Positions 21,636-31,306 of a stretch of 64,000 nucleotides of DNA are shown here, piece after piece. Both the position numbers and the translations under genes were made by a program. The notes beneath the pieces were generated by a model, which saw nothing but the letters and a program-made list of their open reading frames with translations, had not been told where the DNA came from and did not search any database. Each line of letters begins with the position of its first letter. Position 1 is the first letter of the stretch. Source of the stretch: Ramlibacter montanisoli (lineage in GTDB: Bacteria > Pseudomonadota > Gammaproteobacteria > Burkholderiales > Burkholderiaceae_C); contig NZ_JABFCS010000001.1 in NCBI RefSeq assembly GCF_013087525.1, positions 372,001 to 436,000 on the forward strand. The letters run 5' to 3'.

Positions 21636-23090
21636 ATGTTCCTCCGGGCCGGCATCGTGTCCCTTGCATTGCTCCTCGCCAGCCGGGTCCTGGGACTGGT
21701 GCGCGAGTCGGCCCAGGCGGCCGCCTTCGGCGCCAGCGCGATGGGGGACGTGGCCGTCCTGATGCTCACCCTGCCGGACTGGCTGACCGGGGTGCTGGCC
21801 AGCGGCGCGCTGGCCTACGTGCTGATGCCGGCCTGGGCCCACGAGGAACGGGCCCGCATCGCCGCCAGCCAGCGGCGCGTCGCCCACGTCCTGCTGGCGG
21901 GTGGGATCGTGCTGGCGCTGCTGCTGGCCCTCGCGCGCGGGCCCGTGCTCGGGTGGCTGGCCGCGGGCTTGCCGGAAGGCGTGCGGGACGCCGCCGGCCT
22001 GGGCCTGGCCTGGAGCGCCGCCGCCATCCCGCTGGCGCTGCTGTCGGCGCTGTGGGTGACCCGCCTGCAGCACGAACGCGACTTCGTCGGCATGTATTCG
22101 GCCAACCTGGTGGTGAACGTGCTGCTGATCGCCGCCCTGGTCGTCGCGGGCCTGGCGTTCGACACCGCGCTTTCGGACGTCATCGTGCTCGGGGCCGGCC
22201 TGTTGCTGGCGATGGCGGCGCGGCTGGCCTGGCTGCACTGGCGCCAGCGCCCCTTTCGCGCGGCGGCGGCGCCGGCCGACGAGCCCGCGCTGCCCGGCGC
22301 GCCGGTGTGGGCCTGGGCCGCTGCCGCTGCCGGACTGCCGCTGGCGCTGCCCTTTGTTGCCCGTTCGCTCGCCTCGCAGGAGGCGGAGGGCGCGCTGGCC
22401 ACCTTCAACTACGCCTGGAAGCTGGTCGAACTGCCGCTGGTGCTGGCCATCCAGCTGGTTGGCATGCTCGCCCTCGGCCCGATCTCGCGCGCGCTGCGCG
22501 GTGCCGTCTCGCCCCAGGAGAGCGCCTTGCCGCTGCGGCGCGGCTTCGCACTGGCCTGGACGCTGGCCTGCGCCTGCGTGGCCGGCCTGCTGGTCGCATC
22601 GCCCGCGATCGCGCAGCTGCTGTTCGGGTGGGGGCGGATGCAGCCCGAGGCGCTGGCCGACGTGGCGCGCTGGGGCCGGCTCGGTGCCTGGAGCCTGCTG
22701 CCGCAGGCGGTGATCGCCATCGCTCTGGCGGCGCTGGCCGCGCAGGACCGGCTGCGGGTGGCGGTGCTGGCGCACGCGCTGGCGCTGCTGGTGCTGCTGC
22801 TGGCCGGGGCCCGCGAGGGTGCTGCGCTCATGGTCTGGCTGGACCTGCTGTGGGTCGGCATCGCGCTGCTGCTGTTGCGGGCGCTGCGGCCGGCGCGGCA
22901 CGGCTGGCTGCCCTGGCGCGCGTTCGCCGCGGCGGGCGGCGGGCTGGCCCTGCTGCAGGCCGTGCTGCTGATGACTGGCATCCCGTCCAGCTTCGCCGCG
23001 CAATGGGCCGCGGCCCTCGCCGCAGGGGCGGCCCTGTTCGGGATCACCTGGTGGGCCAGCGCCGACCTGCGCGCCGCGCTGGCGCGATAA
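21636..23090 (+). CDS. MurJ/MviN-family lipid-linked sugar flippase
   Basis: The 484-residue protein is almost entirely hydrophobic, with a dozen or so membrane segments. It has the MVF-family N-terminus ([20 protein letters not shown]) and [18 protein letters not shown]. MurJ flips lipid II. Here the gene heads a surface-glycan cluster rather than sitting in a peptidoglycan context, so it may flip an undecaprenyl-linked oligosaccharide instead. I therefore do not give it the murJ symbol. The next gene starts 12 bases later. Confidence 0.8.
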   Translation: MFLRAGIVSLALLLASRVLGLVRESAQAAAFGASAMGDVAVLMLTLPDWLTGVLASGALAYVLMPAWAHEERARIAASQRRVAHVLLAGGIVLALLLALARGPVLGWLAAGLPEGVRDAAGLGLAWSAAAIPLALLSALWVTRLQHERDFVGMYSANLVVNVLLIAALVVAGLAFDTALSDVIVLGAGLLLAMAARLAWLHWRQRPFRAAAAPADEPALPGAPVWAWAAAAAGLPLALPFVARSLASQEAEGALATFNYAWKLVELPLVLAIQLVGMLALGPISRALRGAVSPQESALPLRRGFALAWTLACACVAGLLVASPAIAQLLFGWGRMQPEALADVARWGRLGAWSLLPQAVIAIALAALAAQDRLRVAVLAHALALLVLLLAGAREGAALMVWLDLLWVGIALLLLRALRPARHGWLPWRAFAAAGGGLALLQAVLLMTGIPSSFAAQWAAALAAGAALFGITWWASADLRAALAR

Positions 23091-23101
23091 TCCGGGCGGG
23101 C

Positions 23102-23905
23102 ATGCTCGAGCTGATACAGATCACCAACGATCCGGCGTTTGCCCAACGCTGCGATGCGTTGGGCGGCTTCCGCCTGTTCGTCGATCTCGAGCGCCTGGGC
23201 AAGGCGGAACGCCAGGCCGGCCGCAACACCTTCATCAGCGTCCACCAGCTCGAAGACGTCGCGCGCATCCGCGCAGTGCTGCGACGCTCGCCGCTGATGG
23301 TGCGCGTCAATCCGCTGCACGAGGGCACGCGGGCCGAGGTGGATGCGGTGCTGGCTGCCGGCGCCGACAGCGTGATGCTGCCCATGTTCACCACCGCCGG
23401 CGAGCTGCGCGCGTTCTCCGATCTCGTGGCCGGCCGGGCGCCCATCGTGCCGCTGCTGGAGACCGCGGGCGCGCTGCGCGAGGTCGCGTCGTGGGCGGGC
23501 ACGCCCGGCCTGCAGGAAATCTTCGTCGGCCTCAACGACCTGCACCTGTCCCTGGGCTGCCGCTTCATGTTCGAGCCGCTGGCCGACGGCAGCGTGGAAC
23601 GGGTCGCACAGGCCGCGAAGAGCCATGGCCTGCCCTTCGGCTTCGGCGGCATCGCCCGCCTGGACGAGGGCCTGCTGCCAGGCCGCGACGTGCTGGCGGA
23701 GCACCTGCGCCTGGGCTCCGGCGCGGTGATCCTCTCGCGCACCTTCCACCGCGCCTCGGAGATGGATTTCGAGCGCGAGGTCGCGGCGCTGCGGCAGGCC
23801 GAGAGCGAACTCGCGGCCCGCACGCCCGCGCAGGTGCAAGCGGATGCCGTGCGCATCCACGCGCGCATCCGCGAGATCGCCGCGGGGCTCGCCGCCCGCC
23901 CATGA
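23102..23905 (+). CDS. HpcH/HpaI aldolase/citrate lyase-family protein
   Basis: This 267-residue TIM-barrel protein has the family metal and substrate motifs RVNPLH, VMLPMFTTAGE, PLLETAGAL (metal-binding Glu) and IFVGLNDLHLSLG (metal-binding Asp). Such enzymes make or break C-C bonds with pyruvate-like or acyl-CoA substrates. Inside a nonulosonate cluster it may act on a C3 unit, but no step is known to need it. Its stop overlaps the sugar-transferase start (ATGA). Confidence 0.75.
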   Translation: MLELIQITNDPAFAQRCDALGGFRLFVDLERLGKAERQAGRNTFISVHQLEDVARIRAVLRRSPLMVRVNPLHEGTRAEVDAVLAAGADSVMLPMFTTAGELRAFSDLVAGRAPIVPLLETAGALREVASWAGTPGLQEIFVGLNDLHLSLGCRFMFEPLADGSVERVAQAAKSHGLPFGFGGIARLDEGLLPGRDVLAEHLRLGSGAVILSRTFHRASEMDFEREVAALRQAESELAARTPAQVQADAVRIHARIREIAAGLAARP

Positions 23906-24455
23906 AGCGCGCCATGGACATCGCGCTCTCCGCCCTCGCGCTGCTGGTCCTGGGTCCCGTGCTGGCGGCGACGGCGCTGGCGGTGGCCATCGACAGCGGC
24001 CTGCCGGTGCTGTTCCGCCAGGTGCGCGTGGGCCGCCATGGCCAGACCTTCGGCATGTTCAAGTTCCGCAGCATGGTGCGCGATGCCGCGGCCATCGGCC
24101 CCTTCAACACCGCCGCCAAGGACCCGCGCATCACGCGCGTGGGCCGCTTCATCCGCCGCACCAGCCTGGACGAACTGCCGCAGCTGCTGAACGTGCTGCG
24201 CGGCGAGATGAGCCTGGTCGGCCCGCGACCGGACGTTCCGCTGCAGCGTTCCCTCTACAGCGATGCCGACTGGGCGCTGCGCTGCAGCGTGCGCCCCGGC
24301 ATCACCGGGCTGGCGCAGGCCCTGCTGCGTTCCGAAGGGACGGAGGACGATCGCCGTGCGCTGGACCTGCGCTACGTGCGTGAGCAGAGCCTCTGGCTGG
24401 ACTTGAAGATCCTCGCCTGGACCCTGGGCCGCCTGACCGGGCGCGGAGCAACTGA
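23902..24455 (+). CDS. Short bacterial sugar transferase (phosphoglycosyl transferase)
   Basis: The protein of about 184 residues has one N-terminal membrane segment and the catalytic core of the PglC/WcaJ C-terminal family: LPVLFRQVRVGRHGQTF, FKFRSMV, TSLDELPQLLNVLRGEMSLV, GPRPDVP. It transfers a sugar phosphate to undecaprenyl phosphate, starting the glycan. In this sequence the frame runs on without a stop into asnB. A TGA one frame away (24453-24455), just before the asnB ATG, suggests one base is missing and that these are two genes. Confidence 0.8.
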
Positions 24456-24456
24456 G

Positions 24457-26238
24457 ATGTGCGGCATCTTCGGTTACTGGGACCGCGAGCGCCGCGCGCT
24501 GGCGCCGGAGGCGCTGGCGACCATGGCGCGCAGCCTGGTGCACCGCGGCCCCGACGACCAGGGCATCCACCACCAGCCGCTGCGCGGCGTCGCCGTCGGC
24601 AACCGGCGCCTGTCCATCATCGACATCGCCGGCGGCCACCAGCCTTTCATGTCGGACGACGGCCGCATCGCGATCGTGCAGAACGGCGAGATCTTCAACT
24701 TCGTGGAACTGGCCGACGAACTGCGGGCGCAGGGCGTGCGGCTGGACACGCACTCGGACACGGAGGTGCTGCTGCGCCTCTACGAGCGCGAGGGCCTGGC
24801 CTTCGTGCACCGCCTCAACGGCATGTTCGCCATCGCCATCGACGATGCGCGCGAGGACGCGCTGCTCCTGGTGCGCGACCGCATCGGCGTCAAGCCGCTG
24901 TACGTCGCGGAGCAGGGCGGGCTCTGGCTGTTCGCCTCCGAGATCAAGGCGATCCTGCAGGCGCTGCCCGCGCAGCCGTGGATCGACCTGGAAGCCATCC
25001 ACCACTACCTGAGTTTCAACTACATCCCCGCGCCATGGACGGTGTGGCAGGGCATCCGCCACGTGATGCCGGGGTGCTGGATGAAGTTCACGCGCCAGGG
25101 CGTGGAGCAGGGGCGCTGGTGGGACCTCTCGGTGCAACGCGAGACCGAGGTTCCATTTGAGGACTGGTCGCGCGAGTTCCTGCAGATCCTGGACGATGCC
25201 ACCCGCATCCGCCTGCGCGCGGACGTGCCCTGGGGCGCCTTCCTCTCCGGCGGCGTCGATTCCAGCACCATCGTCGCGCTGATGGCGCGGCACGTGCAGC
25301 AGCCGGTGCGCACCTTCTGCATCGGCTTCGCGGATCCGCGCTTCGACGAGTCGGCCTACGCGGCCCAGGCCGCGCAGCGCTTCGGCTGCGCGCACACCAG
25401 CGAGGTGGCGGAGCTGAACATGCTGGACCGCTGGCCGCAGGTGCTGCACCACCTGGACCAGCCGCACGGCGATGCGTCCTTCATGCCGACCCTGCGCGTG
25501 AGCGAGCTGGCCGCGCGCCACGTGAAGGTGGTGCTGACCGGCGACGGCGGCGACGAGCTGTTCGCGGGCTACGAGAAGTACGCCGAATATTTTGCGCGGC
25601 CCGACGCGTTCACGCAGGACGACGCCGGCTTCCAGCGCAGCTACTTCGACGCGATCTCTCTGTTCACGCCGCAGGCCAAGCAGGCCTTGTACCGGCCGGA
25701 GGTCGCCGCGCGGCTGCGCGATATCGACAGCTTCGACACCGCGGCCCGACCCTGGTTCGCGCAATGCGCGCATTTCGACCGCGTGAACCAGGCGCTGTAC
25801 CTGGACATGCAACTGCTGCTCTCGGGCAACAACCTGGTCAAGCCCGATCGCATGGGCATGGCGGTGTCGATCGAGGCGCGCACGCCCTTCCTCGACTGGC
25901 GGATGATGGAGTTCGCCTTCCGCTCGCCGGGGCACACCAAGCTCTCGGCGGCGGACGGCGACAAGAAGCACTGGTACAAGCGAGCGGTCACGCCCCTGAT
26001 CGGCGAGGACCTCGCGTATCGCCGCAAGCAGATGTTCACCGTGCCGGTGGGCGAGTGGTTCCGCAGGGAAAGCCATGGCTGGCTGCGCCAGGTGCTGGCC
26101 GGCAGCGTACTGGTGCAGGAGTTGTTCGCGCCGGCGGAGGTGGAGCGAATGCTGGTGCAGCACCGCGAGGGCAGCGCGAACTACACGCGCAAGCTGCGCG
26201 CGCTGGCGGCGGTGGCGCTCTGGGACGCGCAGCGATGA
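24457..26238 (+). CDS. asnB: Asparagine synthase, glutamine-hydrolysing (AsnB family)
   Basis: The 593-residue product has an N-terminal class II glutaminase domain (MCGIFGYW with nucleophile Cys2, HRGPDDQG, QNGEIFNF) and a C-terminal ATP-dependent synthetase domain with the PP-loop SGGVDSS. The start is set by Cys2, which must become N-terminal, and by a GGAG ribosome binding site eight bases upstream. In a glycan cluster such enzymes often amidate a sugar carboxylate rather than make asparagine; that is inference. The stop overlaps the next start (ATGA). Confidence 0.9.
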   Translation: MCGIFGYWDRERRALAPEALATMARSLVHRGPDDQGIHHQPLRGVAVGNRRLSIIDIAGGHQPFMSDDGRIAIVQNGEIFNFVELADELRAQGVRLDTHSDTEVLLRLYEREGLAFVHRLNGMFAIAIDDAREDALLLVRDRIGVKPLYVAEQGGLWLFASEIKAILQALPAQPWIDLEAIHHYLSFNYIPAPWTVWQGIRHVMPGCWMKFTRQGVEQGRWWDLSVQRETEVPFEDWSREFLQILDDATRIRLRADVPWGAFLSGGVDSSTIVALMARHVQQPVRTFCIGFADPRFDESAYAAQAAQRFGCAHTSEVAELNMLDRWPQVLHHLDQPHGDASFMPTLRVSELAARHVKVVLTGDGGDELFAGYEKYAEYFARPDAFTQDDAGFQRSYFDAISLFTPQAKQALYRPEVAARLRDIDSFDTAARPWFAQCAHFDRVNQALYLDMQLLLSGNNLVKPDRMGMAVSIEARTPFLDWRMMEFAFRSPGHTKLSAADGDKKHWYKRAVTPLIGEDLAYRRKQMFTVPVGEWFRRESHGWLRQVLAGSVLVQELFAPAEVERMLVQHREGSANYTRKLRALAAVALWDAQR

Positions 26239-27482
26239 AGGTGCTGTTCGTCACCTACGGCGGCGGCCATGTCGAGATGTGCCTGCCGGTGATGCGGGCG
26301 CTGCGCGAGCGCATCCCCGGCTGTGATGCGCAGATCCTGGCGCTGACGACCGCGAGCGGCGTGGCGCGGCGCGCGGGGGAGGCGCCGCTCGGCTTCCTGG
26401 ATTTCTGCACGGGCGCGGAGGGCGAACGTGCGCTGCGTTACGGTGAACGGCTGGTCGAGGGCCAGCAGCATCCCGACGTGACCCGCGAGGAGTCCCTGGC
26501 CTACCTGGGCCTCAACTTCCTGGAATGGGTCGACGAGATGGGCGAACAGGCCGCCTGGCAGCGCTGGCGCGATGTCGGCCGCCAGGGCTTCCGACCGCTC
26601 AAGCTGTTCCAGCGCATCCTCTCGCAGGTCCGACCCGACGTCGTGGTCGCGACCAACTCGCCGCGCAGCGAGCAGGCGGCCATCGAGGCGGCCCATGCGC
26701 TCGGCATCCCCACCTTGTCGATGGTGGACCTGTTCGCGCTGCCGGGCGACCCCTACCTTTCTCGCAAAGTGCACGCCGATCTCATCACGGTCCTGTCCGA
26801 TGCGACCCGCGACAAGCTCGCGGCTGCCGGCGTTCCGCGCGAACGGATCGTCGTGACCGGCAACCCGGCCTTCGACCAGCTCTCCGGCGAAGACGCCCGC
26901 AATGCCGCCGTGCACTTCCGCGCCGAACGCGGCTGGGGTGAGCGGCCGCTCGTGCTCTGGGCCGGCCACATGGAACCCGCCGATGCCGACCCGCGCTGGG
27001 CCGGCGCCGCGCTGGGCGATGCGGTGCTGGAGACGCTGCTCCGGTGGACGCTCTCGCACGACGACGCCTGCCTGGCCGTGCGCTACCACCCCAACGAATG
27101 GCACCAGTTCCGCCAGCCCGCGCCGCACCCGCGCGTGCACTGGAGCCAGCCCGATCGCGAGACGCTGCTGCCGGTGCTGGCCGCGGCGGACGTGGTGGTC
27201 GTGCAGGCCACCACGGTCGGCGCCCAGGCGCACGCGGCCGGCAAGCAGGTGCTGGGCCTCGCCTTCTCTCCGCTGGTGCAGCGCTCCGGCATGGACTACG
27301 AGCGACTGGGCATGGGCGTGTCGGCGAAGGACATCGCATCGCTGCCCACGCTGCTGGAACGGCAGCTCGCCTCCGTCCGTCGCGACCGGTCCCCCGCCGG
27401 GCCGAGGGGCCAGGCGGCACATCGCGTCGCGCTTGAAATTGCAGGGCTGGCCGCACGCCGGCCGGAAGGAAACCGCGCATGA
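26235..27482 (+). CDS. GT-B-fold protein (glycosyltransferase or UDP-GlcNAc 2-epimerase-like)
   Basis: This 415-residue protein begins KVLFVTYGGGHVEMCLPVMR, a GT-B nucleotide-sugar fold start. It carries RPDVVVATNSPRSEQAAIEA and a C-terminal donor-site-like region (VLAAADVVVVQATTVGAQAH). It could be a glycosyltransferase adding the nonulosonic acid or a relative of the 2-epimerase family; the sequence alone does not decide. It overlaps asnB upstream and the CMP-sugar synthetase downstream, so it belongs to the same pathway. Confidence 0.65.
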   Translation: MKVLFVTYGGGHVEMCLPVMRALRERIPGCDAQILALTTASGVARRAGEAPLGFLDFCTGAEGERALRYGERLVEGQQHPDVTREESLAYLGLNFLEWVDEMGEQAAWQRWRDVGRQGFRPLKLFQRILSQVRPDVVVATNSPRSEQAAIEAAHALGIPTLSMVDLFALPGDPYLSRKVHADLITVLSDATRDKLAAAGVPRERIVVTGNPAFDQLSGEDARNAAVHFRAERGWGERPLVLWAGHMEPADADPRWAGAALGDAVLETLLRWTLSHDDACLAVRYHPNEWHQFRQPAPHPRVHWSQPDRETLLPVLAAADVVVVQATTVGAQAHAAGKQVLGLAFSPLVQRSGMDYERLGMGVSAKDIASLPTLLERQLASVRRDRSPAGPRGQAAHRVALEIAGLAARRPEGNRA

Positions 27483-28194
27483 AGGCGCCGCGCATCCTCG
27501 GTCTCATCCTCGCCCGCGGCGGCAGCAAGCGGCTGCCGGGCAAGAACGTCCGCCCGCTCGCGGGCAAGCCGCTGGTGGCCTGGAGCGTGGGGGCGGCGCG
27601 CGCCTGCGCGGCCATCCAGGACGTGGTGGTCTCGACCGACGACGCCGCCATCGCCGACGCCGCACGCCAGGCCGGCGCGCGCGTGCCCTTCCTGCGTCCG
27701 CCGGCCCTGGCCGCGGACACCAGCACCTCCGCCGACGCGGCGCTGCACGCGCTGGCCTTCCTGCGCGAGCAGGAAGGGCGCAGCTACGACGCCGTCATCC
27801 TGCTGGAGCCGACCTCGCCCCTGCGCGCCAGCGGCGACCTCCCGGGCGTGGCAGACCTGCTGGCGCGCCGCTGGGACGAGACTGACGCCGTGGTCACGGT
27901 GGGCCGCGTGCAGCTGGAGCAGCCGGCGGTGATGAAGCGCATGGACGCCGACGGGCGCCTGTCGCCCTGGGTCGCGCCCGAGGCCCAGGGAGCCGGCGAG
28001 CCGCCGCCGGCCTGGTTCCCCTACGGCGTGGCCTACGCGGTGAAGACCGAGGCGCTGGAGCGCTGGCGCAGCTTCTATCCCCGAGGGTGCTCGGGTACAC
28101 AATCGAACGCTGGCAGAACTACGAAGTCGACGACCTGTTCGACTTCCTCTGCGTGGAAGCCGTGATGCAACATTTCAAGGGAAGGCTGCCGTGA
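27479..28194 (+). CDS. Acylneuraminate cytidylyltransferase (NeuA/LegF-like), frame broken
   Basis: This enzyme activates a nonulosonic acid with CTP to the CMP-sugar. The N-terminal signature LILARGGSKRLPGKNVRPLA and LLEPTSPLR are typical. Near 28083 one C is missing from TATCCCCGAGG. Repair gives YPPRVLGYTIERWQNYEVDD and the ending FDFLCVEAVMQHFKGRLP, total 238 residues. The repaired stop overlaps the next GTG start (GTGA), which supports the repair. Confidence 0.85.
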
Positions 28195-29165
28195 AGGCGC
28201 TGGTGATCGGACTGGGCTCGATGGGACGGCGGCGCGTGCGCTGCCTGCAGCAGCATGGCGTGGACGCGGTCGCCGGTTTCGACACGCGCGCGGACCGGCG
28301 CGAGCGGGCGGCCAAGGAATACGGGATCTCCGTCCGCGACCAGCTCGCGGCGGACGACCTGCGCGGCTTCGACGTGGTGGTGATCTCCACGCCGCCCGAC
28401 CAGCACCACACGGCCATCGAGTGGTCCATCGCCGCCGGCAAGCCCTGCTTCGTGGAGGCCAGCGTGATCCGCGCTCCGCTGCCCGCGCTGGACGAGCGCG
28501 CCCGCGCCAAGGGCGTGCTGGTGGCGCCGTCCTGCACGCTGCGCTTCCATTCCGCCATCCGCGACATCACGCAGGCCGTGCAGTCGGGCCGCTACGGCAA
28601 GCCCTGCAACTTCTCCTACCACTGCGGCCAGTACCTGCCGGACTGGCATCCGTGGGAGAAGGTCACCGACTACTACGTCTCCAACCCGCTCACCGGCGGC
28701 GCGCGCGAGATCGTGCCCTTCGAGCTGACCTGGATGGTCGACGCCTTCGGCTGGCCGCAGCAGGTGCAGGGCATGAAGCTGCGCACCGCGGACGTGGGCG
28801 CTCCGATCGACGACACCTACGCGGCCCTGCTGCGCTTCGACGGCTTCGTCGGCAGCCTGGTGGTGGACGTGGTCGCGCGCCAGGCCGTGCGCAAGCTCAC
28901 GCTCAACTTCGAGCGCGCCTCGCTGTCCTGGGACTGGGACAGCGGCACCGTGCGCATCTACGAAGCCGACGCGGCGCGCTCGGTGGAACTGCACCAGCCA
29001 CGCAGCAGCGCGCATGCGGGCTACCACCAGAACATCGGCGAAGCCATGTACGTCGCCGAGATCGGCAGCTTCCTGGCCGCTGCGCAGGGCAAGGCCAGCT
29101 TCCCGCACAGCCTGCAGGACGACATCCGCGTGCTCTCGCTGCTGGAAGCGATGGAGGCGGCATGA
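28191..29165 (+). CDS. Gfo/Idh/MocA-family oxidoreductase
   Basis: The 324-residue product has an N-terminal Rossmann domain (KALVIGLGSMGRRRVRCL, VVISTPPDQHHTAI) and a C-terminal alpha/beta domain with NPLTGGAREIVPFELTWM, typical of NAD(P)-dependent sugar oxidoreductases. It starts with GTG overlapping the previous stop and overlaps the aminotransferase after it. A role in forming or modifying a keto-sugar in the nonulosonate pathway is likely but unassigned. Confidence 0.85.
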   Translation: MKALVIGLGSMGRRRVRCLQQHGVDAVAGFDTRADRRERAAKEYGISVRDQLAADDLRGFDVVVISTPPDQHHTAIEWSIAAGKPCFVEASVIRAPLPALDERARAKGVLVAPSCTLRFHSAIRDITQAVQSGRYGKPCNFSYHCGQYLPDWHPWEKVTDYYVSNPLTGGAREIVPFELTWMVDAFGWPQQVQGMKLRTADVGAPIDDTYAALLRFDGFVGSLVVDVVARQAVRKLTLNFERASLSWDWDSGTVRIYEADAARSVELHQPRSSAHAGYHQNIGEAMYVAEIGSFLAAAQGKASFPHSLQDDIRVLSLLEAMEAA

Positions 29166-30516
29166 GCAAGAGCTACAGCGAGCGCCTGCACCGCGTCATC
29201 CCCGGCGGCGCGCACACCTATTCGCGTGGCGACGACCAGTACCCGGCGAACGCGCCCGACATCCTGGTCAGCGGCAAGGGCGCCTACGTCAGCACCGCCG
29301 ACGGGCGCACGCTGCTGGACTACGGCATGGGACTGCGGGCCGTGACCCTGGGCTATGCCGACGAGCGCATCAACCGCGCCGCCATCCGCGGCATGGAGCT
29401 GGGCGTGAACCTCACGCGCGCTTCCGTGCTGAGCTGGAGGCGGCGGAGAAGATGGTGGAGATCGCCGGCACCGACATGGTGAAGTTCGCCAAGAACGGAT
29501 CCAACGTCACGACGGCGGCGGCCAAGGTGGCGCGCGCCTTCACCGGCCGGCCCCTCATCTGCGTGCCGCGCCAGCATCCCTTCTTCTCCTTCGACGACTG
29601 GTTCATCGGCGCCACCGCCATCAAGCGCGGCATCCCCGAGGTGCACCACGCGACCACGCTGCTGTTCGACTACGGCGACCTGGCCAGCCTGCAGGCGCTG
29701 TTCGCGCAGCACCCGGGGCAGATCGCCGGCGTGATGCTGGAGCCGGCGACGACCGTGGGACCCTGCGATGGCGCGCCGGGCTACGACCGGCTGCGGCCGC
29801 CGACAGCTGTCGTCGCGCAATGGCCGGGCAACTTCCTGAAGCTGGTGCAGGACCTGTGCCGCCGCGAGGGCGCGCTGTTCATCCTGGACGAGATGATCAC
29901 CGGCTTCCGCTGGGACCTGCACGGCGCGCAGAAGCTGTTCGGCGTGCAGCCGGACCTGAGCACCTTCGGCAAGGGCATGGCCAACGGCTTCGCGGTCGCC
30001 GCGCTGGTGGGACGGCGCGAGGTGATGGAAGTCGGCGCGATCAACCGGCCCGGGCAGGAGCGCACCTTCCTCGTGTCCACGACGCATGGCGGCGAGATGG
30101 CCAGCCTGGCCGCCTTCCGGGAAACGGTCGCGGTGTACGAGGAGCAGGACGTGGTCGGGCACCTGTGGAACTACGGCGGCAAGCTGATGACGGGGCTGGA
30201 GGAGGCCGCGCGCGAGGCGGGCGTAGGCTCCGCCTTCCAGTTGCAGGGCAATGCGATCTCCATGAACTACCTCACCTTCGATGCGCAGGGCCAGCCCAGC
30301 CTGCCGCTGCGCACGCTGTTCTCGCAGGAAATGATCCGCCACGGCGTGCTGATGCCCTGGATCGCACCGAGCTTCGCGCATCGCGACGGCGAGCTGCAGC
30401 GCACGCTGGAAGCGGCGCGCAAGGCGCTGGCCGTGTACGCGCAGGCGCTGGAAGCCGGCGCCGAGCGTTTCCTCGAAGGCCCCGCGATCAAGCCGGTGTT
30501 CCGGCAATTCAACTGA
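29162..30516 (+). CDS. Class III aminotransferase / glutamate-1-semialdehyde aminomutase-like, frame broken
   Basis: This PLP enzyme resembles HemL-type aminomutases: LHRVIPGGAHTYSRGDDQYP, KFAKNGSNVTTAAAKVARA, LDEMITGFRW and the PLP-lysine in FGKGMANGFAVAALVG. Near 29432 one G is missing from CTGAGCTGG; repair gives LTRASVLELEAAEKM and 451 residues. Because it sits between an oxidoreductase and an SDR in a nonulosonate cluster, it probably transaminates a sugar precursor rather than serving haem synthesis. The start overlaps the preceding stop. Confidence 0.82.
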
Positions 30517-30517
30517 C

Positions 30518-31306
30518 ATGGCCGGCGCCAACATCCGCCTCGACGGCAAGACCATCGCCATGACCGGCGCCGCCGGCATCCTGGGGCAGGGCGCCGTCGC
30601 CGCCTTCCTGCAAGCCGGCGCCCGCGTCTGTGCGCTGGACCGCAGCACCGAGGACCTCGACAAGCTGGGCCCCGACAGCGACTGCCTGCTGAAGATCGCC
30701 ACCGACGTCAGCGACCGGGCCAGCGTGCGCGCGGCCGCCGACCGCCTGCACGCCGCGTGGGGCGTGGCCGACGTCCTGTTCAACAACGCCGCGACCAAGA
30801 GCGAGAACTTCTTCGCCCCTTTCGAGGAATTCCCGCTGGAGGACTGGAACCAGGTGATGGCGGTGAACCTCACCGGCGCCATGCTGTGCGCGCAGGCCTT
30901 CGGCGCCCCGATGGCGCAGCGCGGCCGCGGCGCCGTGGTCAACACGCTCTCCATCTACGGCATCGTGGCGCCGGACCAGCGCATCTACGAAGGCTCGGAG
31001 TACCTGGGGCGGCCCATCAACACGCCGGCGATCTATTCGGCCAGCAAGGCGGGCCTCTGGGGGCTCACCCAGTACCTCGCCAGCTACTGGGGCGCCCAGG
31101 GCGTGCGCGTCAACGCGATCACGCCGGGCGGCGTGTTCAGCGGCCAGAACGAGACCTTCGTTCGCAACTACTCGCAGCGCGTGCCGCTCGGCCGCATGGC
31201 CACGCGCGAGGACATCGTCAACGGCATGCTGTTCCTGGCCAGCGACGCCTCTTCCTATCTCAACGGCCACAACCTCGTGGTGGACGGCGGCTGGACGGTC
31301 TGGTGA
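30518..31306 (+). CDS. Short-chain dehydrogenase/reductase (PtmA-like)
   Basis: The 262-residue SDR has the cofactor motif TGAAGILGQGA, FNNAA, the catalytic Ser in NTLSIYG and Tyr/Lys in YSASKAG, and an ending LNGHNLVVDGGWTVW. SDRs of this kind (PtmA in Campylobacter) occur beside legionaminic acid genes. The stop overlaps the neuB-type start (TGATG). The substrate is not evident from sequence. Confidence 0.82.
   Translation: MAGANIRLDGKTIAMTGAAGILGQGAVAAFLQAGARVCALDRSTEDLDKLGPDSDCLLKIATDVSDRASVRAAADRLHAAWGVADVLFNNAATKSENFFAPFEEFPLEDWNQVMAVNLTGAMLCAQAFGAPMAQRGRGAVVNTLSIYGIVAPDQRIYEGSEYLGRPINTPAIYSASKAGLWGLTQYLASYWGAQGVRVNAITPGGVFSGQNETFVRNYSQRVPLGRMATREDIVNGMLFLASDASSYLNGHNLVVDGGWTVW

Noticed and set aside
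21636..23090. Calling the flippase gene the housekeeping murJ.
   Set aside because: The protein is of the MurJ family, but its position at the head of a glycan cluster makes a dedicated flippase at least as likely, so only the family is stated.
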